Shown here in pieces: positions 55,746 through 64,000 of a stretch of 64,000 nt of DNA. Within the stretch, counting starts at the first letter, position 1, and the number at the start of each line of letters is the position of its first letter. The DNA comes from Protula sp. h YS-2021. Its lineage: Eukaryota; Annelida; Polychaeta; Sabellida; Serpulidae. The stretch spans positions 100,551,587 through 100,615,586 of the forward strand of contig OX457025.1 of NCBI GenBank assembly GCA_949752745.1, in the 5' to 3' direction. Under the pieces are notes generated by a model that saw nothing but the letters and a program-made list of their open reading frames with translations, was not told the DNA's origin and did no database searches. The translations under genes were made by a program, and so were the position numbers.

Positions 55746-57126
55746 GTTGACCAGAACCATTTGAGTCGAAGTTTGCCGAACCGTTCCGGAAGCTTCCAAG
55801 CAGGCGGCATCAACTGGAAGAAGTATGCCATAGGCGACGCCAGCCCCGGCTCCAAGCCGTACCAGAGCGCTCTAGCGGCGCGCAAGTCAGGCCAGACGGC
55901 ACACGAGTTGCGCTCACGCTCGGGCGCCGCCGTAGCCATCGAGGATCCCAACTTCGTGGACGGGCAGGCGACGAACGGGCAGCACGTGCAGGGCGGCAAG
56001 GTGGACTCGGAAACGAACACGGACCAGTCGATCCTGATGATGCGCAAGCAGCAGGGCTACTGGCCCGCCGGCCAGCCACTTCCGGGACAGTACGGCATGC
56101 GCCGACCCTCAGCGCCACTGACGGGGGAGCGGCTGAGTAACTACCGCGCTATGATTTACCCGCGCGCCCAGGCGGGCAATATGAACATGAAGATCGGCAG
56201 CCCGGGGGCTGTCTACATGGTGCGTAAGGACGGCGGCCCGAGTGACATGGGCCCCGAGGCCTACAGCGCCAGTACGCTGGAGAAGAAGCGCCGGGCGCAA
56301 ATGTCCTCCAGCGCCTCCTCCCAAAATGGCGCCGCTCATGACTTTGCCTCTAACAGTCTGGGAAGAAGGCGTCCTGGGGAAAATATCAAAGAGAAACTTT
56401 TTGGTTCGCGATCGAGTTTAAACAAAATGGCAACAAGTGAAAATGGGAATGTGGCGAGTACGATCATCTCAAACCCGCACGCGACGTACGGACGCTTGGC
56501 GGACGCGTCACCAACCGGAAGTACCGCCAGCACCCCTGGTGGGCGCCACTACGTGAACATGTACATGACGAACTCGGCTGACGGGATACCGTCCCGTCCC
56601 CTCAGTGCCATGTCCAGCCCGGTGGGCGGGCCGAGCTGGATGCGCTCCGGGCAGGGAATGGTCGCGAACGGGATGCGCTCGGCCATGTCAGAGACGGAGA
56701 GCATGGAGTGCCTACACAACAGTATCCAGGCCCAGATACAGCAAGCGAAAGCCCTGGCGCAGGCGAGTCGCAACATCCTCGCGCAGAACCAGCAGTACAC
56801 GCAGAGCCTGCAGCGCTCCGACAGCTTCAAGTCGACGCGCTCGGAGCGCATCTACGCCAACACGAGCCAGGCGCACACGCTACCGCGCACCGGCTCCTGC
56901 ACGCAACTCAGCCCTACCACCTCCACACCCGGGCCGGTACCCGTCCCCGGCGGCGGCGGCGGACCCGCGTCTCCCACGCCTAGTCACGGCTCTGTCAGCG
57001 CCGGCGCGGCTTTTAGCTATCCCGCGCCACAGGGACAGGTGAATGCGAGTGCCGGCTACAACACAACGTCCCCGTACACGACCCTCATGATTCAGTCGAA
57101 GCTGAATAACTCAAAAGACAATGATT
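55746..57126 (+). CDS. NAV: Neuron navigator large central exon (1381 nt)
   Basis: Phase-0 start VDQNHLSRSLPNRSGSFQAG, then INWKKYAIGDASPGSKPYQS. Further blocks: MKIGSPGAVYMVRKDG (about codon 152), NIKEKLFGSRSSLNKM (about 208), MSETESMECLHNSIQAQIQQ and AKALAQASRNILAQNQQ (about 313-345), LQRSDSFKSTRSERIYANTS (about 354). The pairs 'SExESMExLxxSIQAQIQQAxAL' and 'QRSDSFKSTRSE' are NAV signatures just N-terminal to the coiled coil. A Gly5 tract and Pro/Ser/Thr-rich tail end the exon. Acceptor ccaag at 55741-55745; donor gatt|gtaagt at 57127, phase 1. Past the donor the frame runs into Leu-coding (cta)n, which is not coding-like. No stops or frameshifts. The region is mostly disordered and basic, in line with the microtubule-associated role of NAVs. 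Confidence 0.93.
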
Positions 57127-57163
57127 GTAAGTTTTCTCATTCTCTTATCGTACTACTTCCACA

Positions 57164-57195
<32 letters not shown>

Positions 57196-57714
57196 TACTA
57201 CTACTACTACTTGTACTAGTACCAGGGTTCGCGCTGGGTCCTCAGGAAAGTGAGTCAAAAAAGGAAAGTGGGACTCAGTTTGGTCTAGAAAGACTCGGTG
57301 AGTTCCGAAAAAGTGAGTCATTTCGTAAAAAAATGCCCAAAAAGTGGACAAAAACCCCGCCAACGCGAACCCTGCGTACTACTACTCTTTATTATTATAT
57401 TTCATTATTAATGCATAGTTTTCGTAAATTCCCGATAACAGTACAAAGAGAAAAAACTTGAATTCTAATTTACAGGAATAATAACAACACCGTTTGCGGT
57501 TAATTTATGCTAGAATAATATCACTGCGAACATATTGTTGAAAAAAAAACTTGCTTCGTCTGTCGGTCCCTAGTTTCTAAATGTATCTGTTGCCAAAATC
57601 AAACTTTTTGAAGAGAGTCGTACCCGCATTCTTCTCGTATGTTGTACAGTGAAATTGGTGTTGTTGTTTTGAGGAAATCTTGGGGAGGTTTTTATGTGGG
57701 CGTTGTGTTTTCAG
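57127..57714 (+). other. Short NAV intron
   Basis: 588 bp containing a (CTA)n microsatellite right after the donor (57163-57217) and a tail with gagtcaaaaaaggaaagtggg-like AT-rich DNA. No exon seen. Confidence 0.8.
57163..57217. repeat. (CTA)n microsatellite
   Basis: ctactactact with a few ctt and ttg interruptions, 37 bases after the donor of the large exon. Confidence 0.92.
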
Positions 57715-57791
57715 TACACGGCTCGGCACTGTCGCTCGTGTCCAGTTCGTCCAGTGTGTACTCAACGGCAGAGGACAAGTACCAGCACGAG
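57715..57791 (+). CDS. NAV: Neuron navigator exon (77 nt) preceding the coiled coil
   Basis: Two bases complete a Leu codon, then HGSALSLVSSSSSVYSTAED, KYQHE. The family consensus 'HGSxLSLVSSxSSxYSTxEEK' is clear. Acceptor gtgttttcag; donor gag|gtcagt at 57792, phase 0. In vertebrate NAVs the next residues are (S)EIRKLRREL, matched by the exon at 62342. The last 16 bases of the exon and the donor resemble the first unit of the tandem repeat that follows. Confidence 0.93.
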
Positions 57792-58025
57792 GTCAGTATA
57801 CTCGCAAGTACCGCCATATCAGTATGCTCGCAGGTAGCGGCATGTCGTTGTAGTTAAGTACCGTCATGTCAGTACACTCATATACCGCGATGTCAGTAAA
57901 CTCGCAGTACCGCCTTATCAGTTTACTCACAAGGACCGGCATGTCAGTACAGTCGCAAGTATCGCCATGTCAGTGCACCCAAGTACCGCCATGTCAGTAC
58001 AGTCACAAATACCGCCATGACAGTC
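57776..58025. repeat. ~24-27-bp tandem repeat seeded at a splice donor, about 9 copies
   Basis: Units contain caagtaccgccatgtcagta and cactcg. The exon end caagtaccagcacgag|gtcagta is recognisably the first unit. Confidence 0.8.
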
Positions 58026-58133
58026 CTGGAAAAGCGGGCAATTTTGGGGTGCCTCACCCCCCCCCCCCCGCCCCCAACTCCCCGCGGAATATCTGCATAT
58101 TAAAAAAAAGAAGAAGAAGAAGAAGAAGAAGAA

Positions 58134-58172
58134 GATAGCCGAGATATGGGTCAGCTGAGACCCGGCTATCTT
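58134..58172. repeat. Imperfect hairpin
   Basis: agatagcc pairs with ggctatct, with an inner gggtc/gaccc pair around agctga and a 7-nt bulge (gagatat). It follows a (GAA)n tract. Confidence 0.7.
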
Positions 58173-59957
58173 AAATGAGCGCGTTGTGTTCTGGGAGTTG
58201 AAGGGCTACAAAGTATTAGTACAAGTATGATGGCCTGAGAAACCAGTCGCTTCAGAAAGATGAGCCATTGTGACAGATGTATAGAGGGTTTATGACTGGC
58301 TACCAACTCTTGTGACGTCATACCCTGTCTCTTTGAGGTGCTGCATCTCGGATGACCTCTCGCTAATTGATGGCTCGGCGTCAGACTAATTAAATAAAAA
58401 AAAAAAAGAATCCGTAAATTCACTTGTGTCACTAATTTGATGCACACTTGAACAAGAAGGAAAAAAAATATGTGCGCAAGAAAACAATTTAAAAAAGAAG
58501 AAGAAAAAAAAACAGCGCCGAAAGAGATAATTGCATTGTACGTACTGAAATTGAGAACTGGGTAATTCAATTTGAAATCACTGCAGAAATTCGCTTTATT
58601 GAGTTACCTCTGGGGCGTAACTTCATTAGATGTTGAGTTGTTGCACTTCGCAGTTTCTCTCTCAGTTCCAAGTGCACTTTGACCCAGATTCTGAAAAAAA
58701 AAAATAAAAAGAAGAAGTAAACGCTAACAAGAGAGCGGTGGTGTCGTGCATTTCTTAACCCACTGCTGTCCTGGATCAGAGGAAGAAAAACGGCGTTTTA
58801 TCAGCAGTGCTGAGCGAACAACATTTATCGAAGCGTTATCTGGCAATGCTTCTGATTAGGTTATCGCTTTCCGTAAGAAGTGTGACGTCATAATCCGGGG
58901 AATTTTTTTTCTCAGCGGCCTTACGCCCTCTTCGTTTCAAAGGCTGTTGGGAAAGATTTGGCTTGACATCAAAGTTTTTTCGGGGGGGGGGGGGGGGGGT
59001 GGGGAGAGTGTGGGGGAGGGGGGAGGGACTACCAGAACGACCAGAAATGGCTTGACTTCAATTGAACGAGATCCGGATACCGAAGCCAAATGCGCTGGAT
59101 ATGGATTATACTTTGATCCTCTGCCCCGCTTCCCCAGAACAGCAAATTAATTGCCAAAGGCGTTGATTCACCACCACTAACACCCCTCCCCCTCCCCCTC
59201 CCCCCCTCCCCCTCCCCCGCACAGACTTGTACGAATTTGATCAGTCTAAAATATATATGACGCATGGGGGCGGCGGTGGGGGGGGGGGGGGAGTGGGGGA
59301 AGTTGGGGAGGGGGGAGGGGCAAGTCTGGCGCTCGAGAATCGTCTCGGCGAAGTCTGTGGATTCGTGGCAAACGTGTGCTCTTCGTCTGCACTCGCCTGG
59401 CAACTGACTCACCGCGAGTACTTGCTATCTCGATTCACTGTTTTCTTAATTCTTAATGACCCTCGGGTAAAATAAGCCAAAAAAATGTTGCCGCCTCGCA
59501 AATGCTGTAGTTCTCCTATACAACCTTAAAAAAAAGAAAGAAAGAAAGAAAAATGCCAAAGATAGCGGTGATATCTGAAGGCAAAAGATAGCATGCGTGT
59601 AATCTGGGTTAGTCCGAGGTCTGTTTAAAAAAAACGTAACAATTGGATTACAAAAGCCGTTATCAAAGCAGATATTGTTTCTCAGGAATGAAAGGTTTCC
59701 TTGTTAACAACTTAGCGATCGTTTCTTTTCTTTTTTTAGGGTACGTAGTAAAAACAAGGAGCGATTTCTGTAAATTAAGTTTTGAAAAAAAAAAAACCGA
59801 AAAAGGTGATATTCCTGGATAAACCGTTTCATATGTGACTCGTGCTGTGCGACTTTTTTGGTGGGCAGAAGATCTTAAGGTTATTTTAAACATGGCGATA
59901 TTGCCGCATTGCTCTTGAGAAGCGCTTGAACTGTGTTAGATTATCGAAAAAAAAAAG

Positions 59958-59960
59958 AAA

Positions 59961-60008
<48 letters not shown>
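59958..60008. repeat. (GAAA)n microsatellite
   Basis: aaagaaagaaag run of about 50 bp. Confidence 0.95.
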
Positions 60009-61380
60009 GCCATGCAATTTTTTGTCACCGTTGTTTTTACAAGAGTATTTACAGGGTATATAAGTCCAAGTGGGTTCTCTTATCAAAGCACTGTGGATTA
60101 ATTTTGCTAAAAGTAGTTCGTGATTGGAAGTTAAACTGTCAACTGTCATGGTCACTGTTTGTACCCGCTGGTGAGAACATAAGCGAGGTAACCATGGATA
60201 CCGCAACGGAAATAAATTGGTCCGTTTAAAAGAGATGGGTGCAAGCGATTGTGTGAGATGCTGGTGGATGGCATACGGGATACGGGAACCAACACTATGC
60301 TACAGCTTCCATTGTTTGACAACAAGCATCAGCTGTTGCACTTTTTTTAAATAATACGACAGAATTCACCAAAAAATGGGAAAATTTTTTCTCTGTCACT
60401 AAACATTGTTTTATGCCGCAGAAATTACTCACAATTTACTGTTCCCCCGCTTTTTTTTTTTTTTTTTTGCCGATGTGTTGAGCAAATATTGTCATGGTTG
60501 CCGCAACGACGTAATCTTTTTCTCTGCTTATAAAAACCTTGCAATGTTTGTGAGACTTTGTATCTCGTGCAAGGCAAATAAAGTAAAAACTGTTTTAAAG
60601 CTTTGAGTTTTTGGCACGTGACTTAGTTCATACTTAGCAAAAGGAGTTAATATAATCCGATGTTAGTTATAGCACGTCTTTTATGGCCCTTGAGTTCGTG
60701 GCCGGATTAGTGACGGATTAACATAAATACCCCCAACCGAAAGTGTTCTTAATCGTGTATTAACGTCTGTGTGTTATACTGGATCGGGTCTGGATAGTTG
60801 TGATTTAAGCGCTTTGAAGTAACGTCATATGACGTCACATGACGTTTCACACGCCGGTGCTGGAATACTTGAACAGTGCTCCAATACTCGAGTGTATAAA
60901 CTGGAATACTCGAGTATATAAACTCAGTGTAGGTTGAAACAACACATTGATTTGAAAATACAGATTTGAACACAAGTTTGTTTTTCGTCGTTTATTTTTT
61001 CTCAGCTTGATTCATCGCAAACGAAATAAAAACGGATATAAACCTGGAGAGTATTCTGTAGCTTTTTTGCTGGATTAAAATTCAACTTCTTGAAGCAGGC
61101 TCGAAAAAAAAATATAAAAACGCGTACTCGTTTAATGAAGACCACCTTTAAAAACGGAATGAAACAAAGGATATGTGGTTTGTGTAAACAAGGATGGATT
61201 CGGCATGGAGAGATTCGTGTTATCTAGCCACAGCTGAAATAACGCAAGCACAATACACGGCGGCGTCGGCAGGGCGTGAAACTCACGGATAAACTGACGT
61301 CTTGTGCTGGGAACTGCTCTGTAGTGGGAATACAAGAAAGAGATTCGACTGCCCCTGGCGACGAGAGATTGTTTGAAGAT

Positions 61381-61389
61381 ACAGAGAGA

Positions 61390-61445
<56 letters not shown>
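61381..61445. repeat. (GA)n microsatellite upstream of the alternative first exon
   Basis: GA run ending about 75 bases before the ATG at 61521. It would lie in the 5' UTR or core promoter of the short isoform. Confidence 0.95.
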
Positions 61446-61447
<2 letters not shown>

Positions 61448-61520
61448 CAGGGAGTCCGCAGTCAAAACACTGTCCCGGGCCGTCTGACTTCCTCTCGCGT
61501 CGCACCCACGTATTGCAAGC

Positions 61521-61832
61521 ATGGATGCCACAGCGACTGTGCGGAGAGCCGCCAGGTCCACATGGAAAGCGAAGACCATGAGCATGGATCGCTCTCCTGC
61601 CTTCCACTGCCCTCACTCGCCCCGGCTCGAGCGGTCGCCACCGTCCGAAGGGGCCGCTAAAACGTGCACGTCACCCAACATGAGGACCTCGGGTTCGAAT
61701 CTACCCACGCCTACGCGCTCATATACTGTGAATATCATCAACACGTGTAACTCGTCGCCGAATCTGTGCACTGGGCAGAGCGCCTGCGGGCGCAAGTTTG
61801 TGTGCGCCAAGGAGAAAATGCTCATGGCAGAG
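61521..61832 (+). CDS. NAV: Candidate alternative first exon of a short NAV isoform (104 codons)
   Basis: It opens MDATATVRRAARSTWKAKTM and continues SMDRSPAFHCPHSPRLERSP, then a Ser/Thr/Asn-rich part (TSPNMRTSGSNLPTPTRSYT, VNIINTCNSSPNLCTGQ) and ends KFVCAKEKMLMAE. Donor cagag|gtgggc at 61833, phase 0. The exon at 57715 also ends in Glu at phase 0 and both would splice to IRKLRRDLES at 62342. The protein has no place in the canonical NAV order between those two exons, hence 'alternative first exon'. A product starting here would lack the CH and Ser-rich regions but keep the coiled coil and AAA ATPase (downstream). CpG and GC content exceed the surrounding intron. A cassette exon or an unrelated open stretch remain possible; no upstream acceptor is needed if it is a first exon. 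Confidence 0.6.
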
Positions 61833-62341
61833 GTGGGCTCCGGATTCTAACGGGGGTGTTTGCAAATTGAGGGCGTCTGTGGACAGTCGTGGATTTTCTC
61901 GATTTTCATACATCACGGAAAATATATGATTTATACAGTAGTGGTTTGTTGGTGACGTAATGTCGATCGTAGGAAGTAGATTGAGTACATGAATGGATAG
62001 GTCGGGTATTGATCTGCGCGTATTAATTAGTCAACAACCTATGGATTAAGTAGTACAAGGCCCCTGATCTCACGAGGGCACTGTAAAATTGTAAAAAAAA
62101 AATCGCATTGTTCAGCAATATTGCAATTTGTTGTTGCTTTGCAACCGTGAGTAGGATCTACTCACAAAGAGCATTCTTTAACTTTCACTGAAATTGACAT
62201 ATAGCTTTGGGGAAAACGAAGAGATTAATTCAATCCAACTGCCTGTGGTATTTTTATCTGTGAAATTAACTGTAAGTTGTTAATTCAGTCAAAACGGAAA
62301 GCGATTGCCTGGTATTGACTCGTTTCTTTGTATCGTTGTAG

Positions 62342-62416
62342 ATTCGCAAATTGCGGCGTGATTTAGAATCGGCCCAAGATAAGGTGCACACCTTAACGAC
62401 GCAGCTCTCCACCAAT
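62342..62416 (+). CDS. NAV: Neuron navigator exon starting the coiled coil (75 nt)
   Basis: Reads IRKLRRDLESAQDKVHTLTT then QLSTN, 25 codons, phase 0 at both ends. It matches the family segment 'EIRKLRRELxxSQEKVxxLTxQLSAN' at the start of the NAV coiled coil, with a clear heptad pattern. Acceptor tatcgttgtag; donor aat|gtaagt at 62417. The following family sequence (AHLVAAFEQSL...) should be in the next exon beyond the window. Confidence 0.93.
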
Positions 62417-62710
62417 GTAAGTACAATCACGTCAGTACACAGTACATCCGCGTCAGTACACATAGTACACCCACGTCAGTACACAGTACACCCGTGTCAG
62501 TACACATAGTACACCAGCGTCAGTACACAGTACACCCACCTCAGTACACAGTACACCCACGTCAGTACACAGTACACCCACGTCGGTACACAGTACACCA
62601 GCATCAGTACACTTAGTACGTCAGTACACAGTACACCCACGTCAGTACACATAGTACACCCACGTCAGCACACAGTACACCCGCGTCAGTACGCGCAGTA
62701 CAGGCGTGCC
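62417..62710. repeat. ~21-bp tandem repeat starting at a splice donor, about 14 copies
   Basis: Units are cacgtcagtacacagtacac with variants. The donor gtaagtaca is itself close to the gtcagtaca of the unit, and the array begins within 15 bases of it. Confidence 0.88.
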
Positions 62711-63772
62711 GGTACACACCCACACTTACTATTCACAGTACAACCTCCCGTCAGGGGTCATCTTATGGGTTGACGATCAGAGTACTGATTATTAAAACAA
62801 TACTGATTCTTCGACAATCAGCGCACTAATAGGTCACCAATCAGATGTTCAGGTACTGCACATGTTTTTGCTCAAGCATTTCACTCACTGATGCTGTCAC
62901 TTGTGCTTGTATACTGCTGGCTGAGTATGGTGCTGGCTGAATATGGTGCTGGCTGAGTATGGTGCTCTCTTTCCGTGTCCCAAAGGTCTCCTCTATATGG
63001 AGGTTTTTCTGTGTTAGACTGTCGTAAAAAAGTATTGTTTTATGGACTAACCGTTGCGCTATGTTTTGTGCTGTCCCAGTGCAGATGTAAAATTAAAGGG
63101 TGGTGGGGGGGGGGGGTGGGAGGGGAGAGGGGGGGCACAGCCGTTAATGTGATATGGTATGCTTTATGTGTTTATGCACTGTTCGTGTCAACCAAATGTG
63201 GCGTGGTAGCGGCAGTTGCCCCCCCCCAGCCCCTCCCCCCCCCCCCCACCGTCGCGCAAGTACTCCGGGTGAGGGGCGAGAGTCACAGCTGCTACAGCTG
63301 CCTGGAAAAAGAAGAACGAAGAAAGAAAGAAAGAAAGAAAACCCCCAATAACTAATAATTTATTACTTCGCTCTTTTTGTACTTAACATGGTTCTGTGAA
63401 AATCTTTAAAAACATGATGCACCCGTCTAAGCCACCAGTTGCCTTGCTTTGAAGCATCCCGCCGCATTTCACCGGAAGTGGGGGGGGGGGGGGGGCAGCA
63501 TTACAGTTCACTTTTGAAATAGTATACTTCCAGTGTGTGTATCAGAGAACAGAGTTATTCGTTCACAATAAACCGTCTTGTTTTGGATATCAAATTTAAG
63601 TTGAAGTCAGTTTGTGTTGGCTGAAAGTGAGCGGCCTATCCAAATATTTTGATTTCCAAGTCAAAGCATGTGTCAAGTAAACACACCAAAACAGGGATGT
63701 GCAGACGCTGTGCCTCTTCTTCACCAAGCAAACACAGCATTTTCAGCGCGTGTAAAGTGCAACACATAAAAT

Positions 63773-63821
<49 letters not shown>

Positions 63822-63851
63822 CTCTCTCCTATCTCTCTCTCTCTCTCTCTG

Positions 63852-63895
<44 letters not shown>

Positions 63896-64000
63896 TTGGA
63901 GGGGGTGGAAGGGGCCCGGGGGCTTTCTCATATGGAGGAAATCCAGCTGTATGTGTGGCCTAACTGTTTCCATCTGTGTGCGTGGTCTAGTTTGCGGCCG
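62711..64000 (+). other. NAV intron to window end
   Basis: It contains a ctggctgagtatggtg repeat (62917-62970, 4 copies), G/C runs (63100-63135, 63220-63250, 63480-63495), (GAAA)n at 63318-63342 and a long (CT)n at 63776-63891. No exon seen. Confidence 0.75.
63776..63891. repeat. (CT)n microsatellite
   Basis: CT run with gtg, ctat and gtctc interruptions. Confidence 0.95.

Larger units (their letters stand above)
57792..62341 (+). other. NAV intron containing a probable alternative first exon
   Basis: About 4.5 kb. It holds the donor-seeded array, a (GAA)n tract (58107-58134), an imperfect hairpin (58134-58172), G-rich tracts (58980-59028, 59263-59318), (GAAA)n (59958-60008), (GA)n (61381-61445) and the open exon 61521-61832. 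59350-59950 and 60230-61270 show nothing beyond AT-rich intron DNA and a TGACGTCA pair near 60832. Confidence 0.7.

Noticed and set aside
57127..57461. Extension of the large NAV exon to 57461
   Set aside because: Beyond 57126 the frame enters (CTA)n coding a Leu run; the gtaagt donor and exact phase match to 57715 are better.

Overview
Animal (eukaryotic) genomic DNA, almost certainly a marine invertebrate and probably a mollusc. The mollusc guess is an inference from the style of the interspersed repeats (blocks rich in 'gaccttgacc' near 20-21 kb, 'ctgtccgtccgtcag' near 24.3 kb) and from the very high microsatellite and minisatellite load. No bacterial-type genes or operons occur. Most long open frames are minisatellites whose unit length is a multiple of 3.

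The backbone is one plus-strand gene crossing the whole window: a neuron navigator (NAV2/NAV3/UNC-53/Sickie family) gene, partial at both ends. Exons I can support: 11241-11313 and 14136-14334 (second half of the N-terminal calponin-homology domain), 48087-48229 (probable), 52470-52629 (ISDTINDIST block), 55746-57126 (large Ser-rich exon), 57715-57791, and 62342-62416 (start of the coiled coil). Splice phases agree wherever I propose that exons are adjacent: 48229 to 52470 (2+1), 52629 to 55746 (0/0), 57126 to 57715 (1+2), 57791 to 62342 (0/0). The first CH exons lie upstream and the AAA ATPase exons downstream of the window. A 104-codon open exon at 61521-61832 ends in the same phase and residue (Glu) as exon 57715-57791 and looks like an alternative first exon for a short isoform.

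The standout is inside the ~34 kb intron: a 7,241-bp near-perfect palindrome at 25253-32493 (arms about 3.6 kb, 25-bp asymmetric spacer at 28861-28885, no net length difference between arms), flanked by an exact 6-bp target-site duplication GGTATC and with 5'-AG termini. TSD length and termini match Polinton/Maverick elements, but no polymerase, integrase, ATPase or capsid gene is present. The whole element is terminal inverted repeat. Each arm carries an intact 245-codon gene for a small zinc-finger/acidic protein with its own TATA box and polyadenylation signal, arranged head to head, plus dense TGACGTCA sites, several tandem arrays and a tRNA-like sequence. I suggest it is a fold-back (snap-back) derivative of a protein-primed linear element.

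The rest is intron: over 25 tandem arrays, many GA/CT/GT microsatellites, long G or C homopolymers, at least five copies of an interspersed ~300-bp repeat, and one 200-bp assembly gap at 21604-21803. A second recurring theme is that several NAV splice donors are themselves the founder of a minisatellite: exon 3' end plus donor is tandemly amplified, most dramatically at 52588-54510 (about 36 copies). All identifications rest on reading the sequence and family knowledge; no searches were run.
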